Assembly: GCF_001428745.1 (NCBI RefSeq)
Contig: NZ_LMIO01000002.1
Location: 558,001-622,000 of the forward strand
Length of the DNA stretch: 64,000 nt
Reading direction: 5' to 3'
From: Leifsonia sp. Root227
GTDB lineage: Bacteria; Actinomycetota; Actinomycetes; Actinomycetales; Microbacteriaceae
Under the pieces are notes generated by a model, which was not told the origin of the DNA, made no database searches, and was given only the letters and a program-made list of their open reading frames with translations. Position numbers and translations under genes: made by a program. Positions 54,337 through 63,608 of the stretch are shown here, piece after piece (position 1 is the stretch's first letter; each line of letters begins with the position of its first letter).

Positions 54337-56121
54337 ATGCAGCCGGATGACGATGAGCCTGCCGAGGCACAGCCCGCAGGCGACCAGCCCGTAGGCGATA
54401 CGAGCCGCGCAGCCCCGTCCCGGCGCGCCTTCCTCAGGACGGCGGGCATCGCGGCCGCGGGAGCAGCGGTCGGCGGTGTCGTCGGTGGAGTGATCGGCGC
54501 ATCCGTCGCGTCGCACCCGGAGGACGAGGTCGAGCACGAGACGGGGGAGGAGTACCCGCCGCTGCCTGCGCCTGCGACGCCGGGCTTCGAGCACCTCATC
54601 GTGCTGATGTACGAGAACCGGTCGTTCGACAACCTGCTCGGCTACCTCTACGACGAGAAGACCCTGCCGAAGGGGAAGCACTTCGACGGGCTGGCGTTCG
54701 GCGAGTACAGCAACCCGGACCCGGCGGGCGGCGTCATCCCGGCGCATCCGTACGACGGAACGACCGACTTCATCATGCGCCAGCCGTCGCCCGACCCTGG
54801 CGAGGCGTATCCGCACGTCAACACGCAGCTCTTCGGCACCGTCGACCCCGCCTCGAACGCGACGGCCAGGGAGCACGACATGCTGCCGCCGTTCAACGCG
54901 CCTCCCGCAGGGAGCGAGCCGCGGATGCAGGGCTTCGTGCGCGACTACGTGGACGAACTGCGCAAGGATCTGCGGCGCGAGCCCGTCGCGGACGAGTACC
55001 GCAGGGTGATGGGATCGTTCACGCCGGAGATGCTTCCGGTGTTCTCCACCCTCGCCAAGCAGTTCGCCGTCTACGACGACTGGCACTGCGCCGTTCCGTC
55101 GCAGACGTTCTGCAACAGGTCGTTCTTCAACGCGTCGACGTCGCACGGCTACGTGACCAACGGAGGAGCCGGCGGCCTGAAGAAATGGTTCGACGCCGAC
55201 AACTCGTCGCCGACGATCTTCAACAGGCTGGAGGAAGCGGGGGTGAGCTGGCGGGTCTACTTCGACGACCGGCAGATCATCTCGCTCACCGGGTTCATCC
55301 ACGCGCCGGTGCTCGAACCGTACTGGCACACCAACTTCCGCACGATGACGGACTTCTACAAGGACGTGGAGGAGGGCACCCTCCCCGCGTACGCGTTCGT
55401 GGAGCCGCGGCTGCTCTACGACCACAACGACATGCATCCGCCAGGCGGACCGATGACCGAGGTGGATGTGGACGGGCAGGTGATCGTCGGCGGCGCCATC
55501 TCCGACGTGCGCGCAGGCGACCTGCTGCTGCACCAGGTGTACTCGGCCGTGCGCTCGTCGCGCAGCGCGAAGGGCTCCAACGCGCTCAACACCATGCTGC
55601 TGGTGACGTTCGACGAGCACGGCGGCACGTACGACCACGCCGTGCCAGGGCCTGCGACGCCCCCGGATGCGAGCGGTCCCGGCGAGATGGGCTTCGCCTT
55701 CGACCGCCTCGGCCTGCGGGTCCCCGCCATCGCGATCTCCGCGTACACGGAGCGCAACACGATCATCAACGAGGAGATGCACCACGCCGCCGTCGTGAGC
55801 ACCCTGGTGAAGAAGCACAAGCTCAAACACCTGACCAACCGGGACAGGGGAGCGACGACGATCGACAACGCCGTCAACCGGCGAACGCCGAGGCAGCCGG
55901 GAACCTGGCCGGACACCCACCCGCAGTACCTCCCGGCCAACCCGGAGCAGCAGGCGCCGGCACCGGGCGACGACGACCGGCCGCTCAGCCCGCCCGGCAT
56001 CGGCCTGGTCGGCCTGCTGCTGGCGCGCTATGGGCTGCCGGACGATCAGACGCCCCGCACGTACCGGGAGGCGTACGAGGCGGTGGACCGGCTGGGAACG
56101 GGACTGTTCGGCTCGCCCTAG
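54337..56121 (+). CDS. Tat-exported phosphoesterase (phospholipase C/AcpA family)
   Basis: A 594-residue protein. A twin-arginine signal (SRRAFLRTAGIAAAGAAVGG) is followed by the phosphoesterase domain of the bacterial phospholipase C/AcpA superfamily: HLIVLMYENRSFDNLLGYL near the start of the mature chain, YDDWHCAVPSQTFCNRSFF, EPRLLYDHNDMHPPGG, LVTFDEHGGTYDHAVPGP. The N-E-N/Asp/His residues in these blocks bind metal and the phosphoryl group. It cleaves phosphate diesters or monoesters outside the cell, perhaps for phosphate supply. CATAAT lies 8 nt before ATG 54337. It follows another exported hydrolase. Confidence 0.92.
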   Translation: MQPDDDEPAEAQPAGDQPVGDTSRAAPSRRAFLRTAGIAAAGAAVGGVVGGVIGASVASHPEDEVEHETGEEYPPLPAPATPGFEHLIVLMYENRSFDNLLGYLYDEKTLPKGKHFDGLAFGEYSNPDPAGGVIPAHPYDGTTDFIMRQPSPDPGEAYPHVNTQLFGTVDPASNATAREHDMLPPFNAPPAGSEPRMQGFVRDYVDELRKDLRREPVADEYRRVMGSFTPEMLPVFSTLAKQFAVYDDWHCAVPSQTFCNRSFFNASTSHGYVTNGGAGGLKKWFDADNSSPTIFNRLEEAGVSWRVYFDDRQIISLTGFIHAPVLEPYWHTNFRTMTDFYKDVEEGTLPAYAFVEPRLLYDHNDMHPPGGPMTEVDVDGQVIVGGAISDVRAGDLLLHQVYSAVRSSRSAKGSNALNTMLLVTFDEHGGTYDHAVPGPATPPDASGPGEMGFAFDRLGLRVPAIAISAYTERNTIINEEMHHAAVVSTLVKKHKLKHLTNRDRGATTIDNAVNRRTPRQPGTWPDTHPQYLPANPEQQAPAPGDDDRPLSPPGIGLVGLLLARYGLPDDQTPRTYREAYEAVDRLGTGLFGSP

Positions 56122-56158
56122 AATTGAGGAGTCCACCCTCGAGTCACCACGGAGACGT

Positions 56159-56455
56159 ATGTCCGAAATCAGTGCAGAGCAGGTCGCGCACCTGGCGAGC
56201 CTCGCCAGAATCGACCTCAGCCAGGAAGAGATCGCGAGCCTGACCAGCGAGCTCGGCCAGATCGTCGAAGCGGTCGCCAAGGTCACAGAGGTGGCAGGGC
56301 CCGACGTTCCGGCCACCAGCCACCCGCTGCCGCTCACGAACGTCTTCCGCGACGACGAGGTCGTCCCGTCGCTGACGGTCGAGCAGGCGCTCTCCGGAGC
56401 GCCGGACCGCGACGGGGACAAGTTCAAGGTCGCCGCCATCCTGGACGAGGAGTAG
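56159..56455 (+). CDS. gatC: Asp/Glu-tRNA amidotransferase subunit C
   Basis: A 98-residue GatC (EISAEQVAHLASLARIDLSQ, HPLPLTNVFRDDEVVPSL, FKVAAILDEE), which wraps around GatA and GatB to stabilise the complex. ATG 56159 with GGAG upstream. TAGAAT at 56119-56124, overlapping the preceding stop, may be its -10. First gene of a gatC-gatA-gatB operon; presence of this operon implies that Gln-tRNA and possibly Asn-tRNA are made by transamidation. Confidence 0.97.
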   Translation: MSEISAEQVAHLASLARIDLSQEEIASLTSELGQIVEAVAKVTEVAGPDVPATSHPLPLTNVFRDDEVVPSLTVEQALSGAPDRDGDKFKVAAILDEE

Positions 56456-56464
56456 GACGCACGC

Positions 56465-58012
56465 ATGACTGATCTGACCAGGCTCTCCGCAGCCGCCCTC
56501 TCCGACCTGCTGTCCGCGGGCGACGTCTCCAGCGTCGACGCGACGCAGGCCCACCTCGACCGCATCCAGGCAGTGGATGCGGACGTCCACGCCTTCCTGC
56601 ACGTCGCGGGGGAGAAGGCGCTCGCCACCGCAGCCGCGATCGACGCCCGCCGTGCGTCCGGCGAGAAGCTGTCGCCGCTCGCCGGTGTGCCGATCGCCAT
56701 CAAGGACGTGCTGGCCACCAACGACATGCCGTCTACCTCCGGATCGAAGATCCTCGAGGGTTGGCTGCCTCCGTACGACGCCACCGTCGTGCGCAAGCTG
56801 CGCGAGGCCGACCTTGTGCCGCTCGGCAAGACCAACATGGACGAGTTCGCGATGGGCTCGTCCACCGAGCACTCCGCGTACGGCCCCACCCGCAACCCGT
56901 GGGACCTGGAGCGCATCCCCGGCGGGTCCGGCGGTGGCTCCGCCGCTGCCGTCGCCGCGTTCGAGGCTCCTCTCGCCCTCGGCTCCGACACGGGAGGGTC
57001 GATCCGCCAGCCGGCCGCCGTCACCGGCTCCGTCGGCGTCAAGCCCACCTACGGCGGCGTCAGCCGCTACGGCGCCATCGCGCTCGCCAGCTCGCTCGAC
57101 CAGGTGGGTCCCGTCTCGCGCACCGTGCTCGACGCCGGTCTGCTGCACGACGTGATCGCCGGACACGACCCGCTCGACTCCACCTCGCTCAGCGACACCT
57201 GGCCGTCGATGGCGGACGCAGCGCGCGCCGGTCTCGTCGACGGCGCCCTGAAGGGCATCCGCGTCGGTGTGATCAAGGAGCTCTCCGGCGACGGCTTCCA
57301 GGCCGGCGTCAAGCAGCGCTTCGACGAAGCCCTCACTCTGCTGGAGGCGGCAGGAGTCGAGATCGTCGAGGTCAGCGCCCCCAGCTTCGAGTACGCGGTC
57401 GCCGCGTACTACCTGATCCTCCCGGCAGAGGCGTCCAGCAACCTGGCCCGCTTCGACTCCGTGCGGTTCGGCCTGCGGGTCAACCCGGAGGACGGCCCCG
57501 TCACGGTCGAGCGCGTCATGTCCGCCACCCGCGACGCCGGGTTCGGCCCTGAGGTCAAGCGCCGCATCATCCTCGGAACGTACGCGCTGAGCGCCGGTTA
57601 CTACGACGCGTACTACGGCAGCGCGCAAAAGGTGCGCACGCTCATCCAGCGCGACTTCGCCTCCGCCTTCGAGAAGGTGGATGTGCTGGTCAGCCCGAGC
57701 GCTCCGACCACCGCGTTCAAGTTCGGCGAGAAGCTGGCGGATCCGATGGCGATGTACCTCAACGACATCACCACCATCCCGGCCAACCTCGCAGGCGTGC
57801 CAGGCATGGGCCTGCCGATCGGCCTCGCACCGGAGGACGGCCTGCCGGTCGGCCTGCAGCTCATGACCCCGGCGCGCGCCGACGCCAGGCTGTACACGAT
57901 CGGCGCGGCGCTCGAGCAGCTCCTGGAGCAGAAGTGGGGTCGCACCCTGCTGAGCCAGGCGCCCGACCTGAGCGCCACCGAGATGTTCGCGAGCGAAGAG
58001 GGAGCCGTCTGA
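56465..58012 (+). CDS. gatA: Asp/Glu-tRNA amidotransferase subunit A
   Basis: A 515-residue amidase that releases ammonia from glutamine for the GatB site. The Ser-cisSer-Lys triad is visible in [20 protein letters not shown] (Lys) and [20 protein letters not shown] with [16 protein letters not shown] (the two Ser). Full length, starting at ATG 56465, 9 nt after gatC. Its stop overlaps the gatB start (TGATG). Confidence 0.98.
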   Translation: MTDLTRLSAAALSDLLSAGDVSSVDATQAHLDRIQAVDADVHAFLHVAGEKALATAAAIDARRASGEKLSPLAGVPIAIKDVLATNDMPSTSGSKILEGWLPPYDATVVRKLREADLVPLGKTNMDEFAMGSSTEHSAYGPTRNPWDLERIPGGSGGGSAAAVAAFEAPLALGSDTGGSIRQPAAVTGSVGVKPTYGGVSRYGAIALASSLDQVGPVSRTVLDAGLLHDVIAGHDPLDSTSLSDTWPSMADAARAGLVDGALKGIRVGVIKELSGDGFQAGVKQRFDEALTLLEAAGVEIVEVSAPSFEYAVAAYYLILPAEASSNLARFDSVRFGLRVNPEDGPVTVERVMSATRDAGFGPEVKRRIILGTYALSAGYYDAYYGSAQKVRTLIQRDFASAFEKVDVLVSPSAPTTAFKFGEKLADPMAMYLNDITTIPANLAGVPGMGLPIGLAPEDGLPVGLQLMTPARADARLYTIGAALEQLLEQKWGRTLLSQAPDLSATEMFASEEGAV

Positions 58013-59514
58013 TGGCCAAAGCGGAACTGATGGATTACGACAAGGCTCTCGAACTGTTCGAGCCGGTCCTCGGCTTCGAGGTGCACGTCGAGCTGAACAC
58101 CAAGACGAAGATGTTCTGCGGGTGCGCCAACGAGTTCGGCTCCGGCGCGAACACGAACACCTGCCCCACCTGCCTCGGCCTGCCAGGCGGACTGCCGCAG
58201 GTGAACAAGAAGGCCATCGAGTCGAGCATCCGCCTCGGCCTCGCCCTCGGCTGCGAGATCGCGGAGTCGAGCAGGTTCGCCCGCAAGAACTACTTCTACC
58301 CGGACACGGCCAAGAACTTCCAGACCTCGCAGTACGACGAGCCGATCGCTTTCGAGGGCGCCGTGACCATCGAGCTGGAGTCAGGCCGCACGATCACGGT
58401 CGACATCGAGCGCGCCCACATGGAGGAGGACGCGGGCAAGCTGACGCACGTCGGCGGGGCGACCGGCCGCATCCAGGGCGCTGACTACTCGCTGGTCGAC
58501 TACAATCGCGGCGGCGTCCCGCTGGTCGAGATCGTTACCAAGATGATCGAGGGCGCAGAGCACGACGCTCCGGAGATCGGGCGCACGTACGTGCACGCCA
58601 TCCGCGACATCGTGAAGGCGCTCGGCGTCTCCAACGCGCGGATGGAGGAGGGCAACGTGCGCTGCGACGCGAACGTCTCCCTGCGCCCGCGCGGCTCAGG
58701 GAAGCTCGGCACCCGCACGGAGACCAAGAACGTCAACTCGCTGCGCTCCGTCGAGCGCGCCGTGCGCTACGAGATCCAGCGGCAGGCGGCGATCCTCGCA
58801 GCAGGCGGCACGATCATCCAGGAGACCAGGCACTGGCACGAGGACACCGGCACCACGAGTGCCGGGCGCCCGAAGTCCGACGCCGACGACTACCGCTACT
58901 TCCCCGAGCCGGACCTCGTGCCGGTCGCCCCGGCGCGCGAGTGGGTCGAGGAGCTGCGCGGAACCCTCCCGGAGCAGCCGTCGCTGCGCCGCAAGCGCCT
59001 GATCGAGGCGTGGGGCTTCACCGCCCTGGAGTTCCAGGACATCGACAACGCCGATCTGCTCGACGAGGTCGAGGCGACCATCGCCGCCGGAGCGACGCCG
59101 GCGGCCGCCCGCAAGTGGTGGTCCGGCGAGATCGCCCGCCTGGCGAACGCGCAGGGCGTTCCCGCGGGAACGCTGGTCAGCCCACAGCACGTCGCCGAGC
59201 TGGCTGCGCTGGTCGACGCAGGAACGCTCACCGACCGGCTCGCCCGCCAGGTGCTCGAAGGGGTCATCGCCGGCGAAGGCGGACCCCAGCAGGTGGTGGA
59301 TGCGCGCGGCCTCGCTGTCGTCTCCGACGACGGCGCGCTCATCGCGGCCATCGACGAGGCCCTCGCTGCCCAGCCCGACGTGCTCGCGAAGATCCGCGAC
59401 GGCAAGGTGCAGGCGGCGGGAGCCGTGATCGGCGCCGTCATGAAGGCGATGAAGGGCCAGGCGGACGCCGCCCGCGTCCGCGAACTCGTGCTCGAGCGGG
59501 CAAGCGCCCAGTAG
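58012..59514 (+). CDS. gatB: Asp/Glu-tRNA amidotransferase subunit B
   Basis: A 500-residue subunit that phosphorylates and amidates the mischarged aminoacyl end. Recognised by [75 protein letters not shown] and the C-terminal YqeY-like tail domain. ATG 58012 overlaps the gatA stop. Zinc-type Cys residues near the N-terminus (CGCANEF, CPTC) are present. The palindrome array begins 27 bp downstream. Confidence 0.98.
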   Translation: MAKAELMDYDKALELFEPVLGFEVHVELNTKTKMFCGCANEFGSGANTNTCPTCLGLPGGLPQVNKKAIESSIRLGLALGCEIAESSRFARKNYFYPDTAKNFQTSQYDEPIAFEGAVTIELESGRTITVDIERAHMEEDAGKLTHVGGATGRIQGADYSLVDYNRGGVPLVEIVTKMIEGAEHDAPEIGRTYVHAIRDIVKALGVSNARMEEGNVRCDANVSLRPRGSGKLGTRTETKNVNSLRSVERAVRYEIQRQAAILAAGGTIIQETRHWHEDTGTTSAGRPKSDADDYRYFPEPDLVPVAPAREWVEELRGTLPEQPSLRRKRLIEAWGFTALEFQDIDNADLLDEVEATIAAGATPAAARKWWSGEIARLANAQGVPAGTLVSPQHVAELAALVDAGTLTDRLARQVLEGVIAGEGGPQQVVDARGLAVVSDDGALIAAIDEALAAQPDVLAKIRDGKVQAAGAVIGAVMKAMKGQADAARVRELVLERASAQ

Positions 59515-59540
59515 CGCTGCGCTGACACGCACCGCGCACG

Positions 59541-59720
59541 ACTCCGTCCGAACGGAGAATCCGGCCATTCGCTGCCGATTCTCCGTTCGGACGGAGTTCT
59601 TTGCGGCGTGTCGCCGCGATTCTCCGTCCGGACGGAAAAGCCAAACGTCCCGCGGCGCGTCGCTCCGTTCGGACGGAATCTAGGAGCCTGGCGCCCGCAT
59701 TCTCCGTTCGGACGGAGAAT
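59541..59720. repeat. Five palindromes spaced about 40 bp apart after gatB
   Basis: Cores of the type CTCCGTTCGGACGGAG start at 59542, 59581, 59622, 59663 and 59702, spacings 39, 41, 41 and 39 bp. Copy 1 is inverted relative to copies 2, 4 and 5; copy 3 (CTCCGTCCGGACGGA) has a fully symmetrical core. Copies 1 and 2 extend into 21-bp perfect inverted arms (59541-59561 and 59577-59597) around a 15-nt loop, a likely gatB terminator. The spacers are unrelated. The function of the rest is unknown. Confidence 0.9.
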
Positions 59721-59772
59721 CCACGCCGTGCGAGGTTGGCGTTCCGGCGTCGGGTGTTGCAGATTAGGGAGT

Positions 59773-60321
59773 ATGGGCGTCTTCACTCTCGGCGGGCTGA
59801 CCACAGCACCCGCCTCCACTGCCACGGAACTCCTCGCGCCGACGACGGCCGGCGCACTGACCGCATCCGGATGGCTGGACGATGTCGGCGTGGTGGAGAT
59901 CGACCCCGCCGTCTCCGACACCGCCGCCACGCGTGAGCAGTTCGGGCTGGATGCGTCCACCCTCGCGAACTGCGTGGTGGTGGCAGGCAAACGTGAGGGC
60001 GTCGAGCGGATCGCCGCGTGCGTCGTGCTCGCGACCACTCGCGCCGACGTCAACAACACCGTGAAGCGGCTGCTGGATGTGCGGAAGGCGTCGTTCCTGT
60101 CGATGGACCGCGCCGTCGAGCTCACCGGCATGGAGTACGGAGGCATCACCCCGATCGGATTGCCCGCGGAGTGGCCGGTGTTCGTCGACGGCCGGGTGGC
60201 GGAGACGGACGTCGTCATCATCGGCTCCGGTGTGCGCCGCTCCAAGATCCTGCTGCCCGGGCGACTGCTCGGCGAACTGCCGAACGCGACCGTGGTCGAC
60301 GGACTCGGCCAGGAGTCGTGA
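59773..60321 (+). CDS. YbaK/EbsC-family aminoacyl-tRNA deacylase-like protein
   Basis: A 182-residue protein with the YbaK/ProX fold pattern: ASTLANCVVVAGKREGVERI (with the conserved Lys), ACVVLATTRADVNNTVKRLL, FLSMDRAVELTGMEYGGITP and IGLPAEWPVFVDGRV, the VGGxxP-like substrate loop. It differs from the YbaK at 45 kb and probably edits a different mischarged tRNA or free aminoacyl compound. ATG 59773 with GGGAG very close; start not certain. It lies just right of the palindrome array. Confidence 0.82.
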   Translation: MGVFTLGGLTTAPASTATELLAPTTAGALTASGWLDDVGVVEIDPAVSDTAATREQFGLDASTLANCVVVAGKREGVERIAACVVLATTRADVNNTVKRLLDVRKASFLSMDRAVELTGMEYGGITPIGLPAEWPVFVDGRVAETDVVIIGSGVRRSKILLPGRLLGELPNATVVDGLGQES

Positions 60322-60331
60322 GGATCGGGAG

Positions 60332-61237
60332 ATGACCGGCATTCTGGAGCCCGTCCGGTCGCGGCTCATCGAGACGCTCGCCGGTCGCTCCGACGAGGTT
60401 CCGCGCTGGGTGCTCGCGCTGGAGGACGGCGACGACGCAGGCTTCTTCTCCGCAGGCAGCGCACCGTGGGTGGTGCACGGCGGGATGCCGACGCTGGTGG
60501 CCGGAGTGCGGGCGTTGCTGCTGCAGGCGCTGCACCCCGGCGCGCTCGCGGGCGTGCGCGACTTCTCCCGGTTCCGCGAGGATCCGCTCGGCCGTCTGGC
60601 CGGCACGATCCAGTGGATCCACACGGTCACGTTCGGCAGCACGGGGCAGGCTCTCGCGAGCTCGCAGATGGTGCGTGCGATGCACAAACGGGTCACCGGC
60701 ACGTTCGTGGACGGGCACGGCGTCACCCGCCCGTATGCGGCGAACGACCCTGAGCTGGCTGCGTGGGTCCATGTCGCCTTCGCCGACGCCTTCCTCACCG
60801 CGCACGAGCACTGGGGGAGTCCCATCCCCGGGGGCGCCGACGAGTACGTGGCGCAGTGGGCGACGGCCGGCGAGCTGATGGGCGTGGAGCGGCCGCCGCG
60901 TAGCGCGGAGGAGCTGCGGGCGCAGATCGACGGATACACCGACGCAGGCGAGCTCCGCGGAGGTCCTGAGGTCGAGGAGATCGTGCGGTTCATCCGGCGC
61001 CCTCCGCTGCGCAGGATGCTGCGGCCGTCGTACCGGGTGGTCTTCCGCGCCGCGGTCTCGACCCTCGAACCGCGTCACCGTGCGATGCTCGGCTTCCGGG
61101 CGACGCCGTTCGACAGGGCGTTCCCCGTCCACACGGCGACGTCCGCCGTCCTGAAGGGCGCCGGGGTCCTGCTCGGCCCGCAGACCCAGGCGGAGCTCGC
61201 CGCACGCCGCCGCCTGGCGCGCCTCGCAGCAGCCTGA
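60332..61237 (+). CDS. DUF2236 (MpaB/oxygenase-like) family protein
   Basis: A 301-residue protein of the oxygenase MpaB/DUF2236 family: VHGGMPTLVAGVRALLLQAL, HPGALAGVRDFSRFREDPLG, RVTGTFVDGHGVTRPYAAND, WVHVAFADAFLTAHEH. The HP and the H in WVHVAF correspond to residues that bind b-type heme in the latex-clearing-protein-like members. ATG 60332 has GGGAG 3-7 nt upstream; starts 10 nt after the YbaK-like gene and is likely cotranscribed. Substrate unknown. Confidence 0.85.
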   Translation: MTGILEPVRSRLIETLAGRSDEVPRWVLALEDGDDAGFFSAGSAPWVVHGGMPTLVAGVRALLLQALHPGALAGVRDFSRFREDPLGRLAGTIQWIHTVTFGSTGQALASSQMVRAMHKRVTGTFVDGHGVTRPYAANDPELAAWVHVAFADAFLTAHEHWGSPIPGGADEYVAQWATAGELMGVERPPRSAEELRAQIDGYTDAGELRGGPEVEEIVRFIRRPPLRRMLRPSYRVVFRAAVSTLEPRHRAMLGFRATPFDRAFPVHTATSAVLKGAGVLLGPQTQAELAARRRLARLAAA

Positions 61238-61356
61238 AGCGATTCTCAGAGGTCGCATCGGCGTCGCCTGTGGCGCATTCCGGTGGTTTTGGAGTTAGCC
61301 TGTGTCCAGCCGGCCCGCTCAGTGGTGAGCGGACCCGAGTCGGTGGGAGCAGCAGA

Positions 61357-63108
61357 ATGACAGCGACCGTCCCCTCCAAACCGGAGGATGTGGAATCCAA
61401 AGGGCTGAAAGGCGGAGCCCTCGGCCTCGTCTCCAGCGTCGTCGTCGGAGTGGCATCGACCGCTCCCGCGTACAGCCTGGCCGCGAGCCTCGGCTTCATC
61501 GTCGTCGGCGGCACGGTCGTCGCCGGCGTGAAGGCGCCTGGCATCGTGCTGCTCGCCTTCATCCCGATGTATCTCATCGCCGTGGCGTATCAGGAGCTCA
61601 ACAAAGCGGAGCCGGACTGCGGGACGACGTTCACCTGGGCCACCAGGGCGTTCGGCCCTGTGACCGGGTGGATGGGCGGCTGGGGCATCATCGTCGCCGA
61701 CGTGATCGTGATGGCGAATCTCGCGCAGATCGCCGGATCGTACTCGTTCACCTTCGTCGGCAGCTTCGGTCTGCCTGCTGTCGCCGATCTCGCCACCAAT
61801 ACGGTCGCCACGACCATCGCGGGGCTGCTCTGGATCGCGATCATGACCTGGATCTGCTATCGCGGCATCGAGATCTCGGCCAGGCTGCAGTACGTTCTGC
61901 TGTCGTTCGAGGTCATCATCCTGATCTTCTTCGCGGTGTTCGCACTGGTGAAGGTCTACACCGGCAACGCGGAGCCGTACTCGCTCATCCCGCAGTGGGA
62001 CTGGTTCAACCCGTTCACCCTCGACTTCAGCAAGACGATCGCCCCGGCCATGCTGACCGCGATCTTCATCTACTGGGGCTGGGACACGGCCGTCTCCGTC
62101 AACGAGGAGACGAAGGACCCTGGCAAGACGCCCGGCCGCGCCGCCGTCATCAGCACCCTGCTCCTCCTCGCCACCTACGCGGTGGTCACGGTCGCGACCG
62201 TCGCCTTCGCCGGGGTCGGCGAGAAGGGCATCGGCCTGGCGAATCCCGCCAACTCCGGCGACGTGTTCTCCGCGATCGGCCCGACCCTGTTCGGCGGGGG
62301 ACCTCTCGGGGCGATCCTGATGGCACTGCTCGGCTTCTCCATCCTGACCTCGGCATCCGCCTCCACCCAGACCACCATCCTCCCCACGGCGCGAACGGCG
62401 CTCTCGATGGCGGCATACAAGGCCATCCCCGAGCAGTTCGCGCGCATCCACCCGAGGTTCCTCACGCCGACCTGGGCGACGATCGGGATGGGGATCGTCT
62501 CGGCGGTCTTCTATCTCATCTTCACCTTCATCAGCCCCGCGCTGCTGCTGGCGCTGATCGGCTCGATCGGCCTGATGATCGCGTTCTACTACGGACTCAC
62601 CGGGTACGCCTGCGTCTGGTATTACCGCAAGACGCTGTTCCGCAGCTTCCGCAACATCGTGATGCGCGGCCTCTTCCCGCTGGTCGGCGGCATCATGCTC
62701 ACGTACGTCTTCATCTACGGGCTGATCAACTTCGCCGCCGTCGACTGGCTGGTGGACGACAACGGCAAGAACGTCACGATCTTCGGCATCGGCGCCGAGG
62801 CGGTCGTAGGCGTCGGCGGGCTGCTGATCGGCCTGGTGCTGATGGCCATCTGGTGGTGGCGCAGGCCGGACTACTTCCGCGGCAGGACGCTCCCGCGCCG
62901 GTCGGACGACCTGGTGCTGTCGCCGGAGGGCGTCGTCCCCGCGTTCGGTCTGCCGGACTCCGGCATCCCGCCGACCATCATCGCGCCCGACTTCTCCAAT
63001 CTTCCCCCTGGACAGATCCCCATCAACGCGGAGACACTCGAACCGGTCAAGGAACCGTCAGAGCTCCCGCCCGACGACCCGGCCCTCCCCAGAAAGGACA
63101 CCGAGTGA
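61357..63108 (+). CDS. APC family amino acid permease
   Basis: A 583-residue permease with about 12-14 membrane segments. APC signatures are GLVSSVVVGVASTAPAYSLA (TM1, unwound GVASTAP), AYQELNKAEPDCGTTFTWAT with the conserved Glu/Pro, and GWDTAVSVNEETKDPGKTPG in the TM6-7 loop. The hydrophilic C-terminal tail is rich in Pro/Asp/Glu. Start ATG 61357 follows GTGGGAGCAGC; the frame to 61270 is unsupported. It shares four bases with the thioesterase gene, suggesting joint function in uptake and use of an amine or amino acid. Confidence 0.92.
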   Translation: MTATVPSKPEDVESKGLKGGALGLVSSVVVGVASTAPAYSLAASLGFIVVGGTVVAGVKAPGIVLLAFIPMYLIAVAYQELNKAEPDCGTTFTWATRAFGPVTGWMGGWGIIVADVIVMANLAQIAGSYSFTFVGSFGLPAVADLATNTVATTIAGLLWIAIMTWICYRGIEISARLQYVLLSFEVIILIFFAVFALVKVYTGNAEPYSLIPQWDWFNPFTLDFSKTIAPAMLTAIFIYWGWDTAVSVNEETKDPGKTPGRAAVISTLLLLATYAVVTVATVAFAGVGEKGIGLANPANSGDVFSAIGPTLFGGGPLGAILMALLGFSILTSASASTQTTILPTARTALSMAAYKAIPEQFARIHPRFLTPTWATIGMGIVSAVFYLIFTFISPALLLALIGSIGLMIAFYYGLTGYACVWYYRKTLFRSFRNIVMRGLFPLVGGIMLTYVFIYGLINFAAVDWLVDDNGKNVTIFGIGAEAVVGVGGLLIGLVLMAIWWWRRPDYFRGRTLPRRSDDLVLSPEGVVPAFGLPDSGIPPTIIAPDFSNLPPGQIPINAETLEPVKEPSELPPDDPALPRKDTE

Positions 63109-63593
63109 GCGAACGCCAGCGCCTCGTCGAATGGGAGGACCCGGCACCCGGTGTGGCCGTCATGCCCACCATGAGCGGTCTCGACTACCTCCGGTCGATG
63201 CTCGCAGGGGAACTCCCTCCGCCGCCCATCACCAACCTGATGAGCATGCGGCTGACCGAGGTGGGGCAGGGGACGGCGACGTTCGTCTGCGAGCCGGACG
63301 AGTCCCACTACAACCCGATCGGCACGGTCCACGGCGGCCTGGTCTGCACGCTCCTCGACTCGGCCCTCGGCTGCGCGGTCCAGACCACGCTGCCGCAGGG
63401 CCAGGGATACACGTCGATCGAGATCAAGGTCAACTACCTGCGCCCCGTGCTCGCCGGCGCCGGCCGGCTGACCTGCGTCGCGCACGTGACCAAGCCAGGC
63501 AACAGGGTGGCCTTCGCCGACGGCGTGGTGACGGACGGATCTGGCAAGGTGGTCGCGACGGCGACGGGATCGCTGCTGGTGTTCGCCCTCTGA
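63105..63593 (+). CDS. PaaI-type hotdog thioesterase
   Basis: A 162-residue single-hotdog protein. The PaaI motif is clear: HYNPIGTVHGGLVCTLLDSALGCAV (GTVHGG with the catalytic Asp nearby) and TSIEIKVNYLRPVLAGAGRL. It hydrolyses acyl- or aryl-CoA thioesters, often recycling CoA from aromatic degradation intermediates. GTG 63105 overlaps the permease stop (GTGA). It is convergent with an acyl-CoA synthetase, which fits a CoA-ester role. Confidence 0.93.
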   Translation: MSERQRLVEWEDPAPGVAVMPTMSGLDYLRSMLAGELPPPPITNLMSMRLTEVGQGTATFVCEPDESHYNPIGTVHGGLVCTLLDSALGCAVQTTLPQGQGYTSIEIKVNYLRPVLAGAGRLTCVAHVTKPGNRVAFADGVVTDGSGKVVATATGSLLVFAL

Positions 63594-63608
63594 GGCTCGG
63601 TCTGCTCG

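Noticed and set aside
59541..59720. CRISPR-like array (short repeats with regular spacers)
   Set aside because: Repeats are only 14-16 bp, palindromic and in both orientations, and no cas gene is present.
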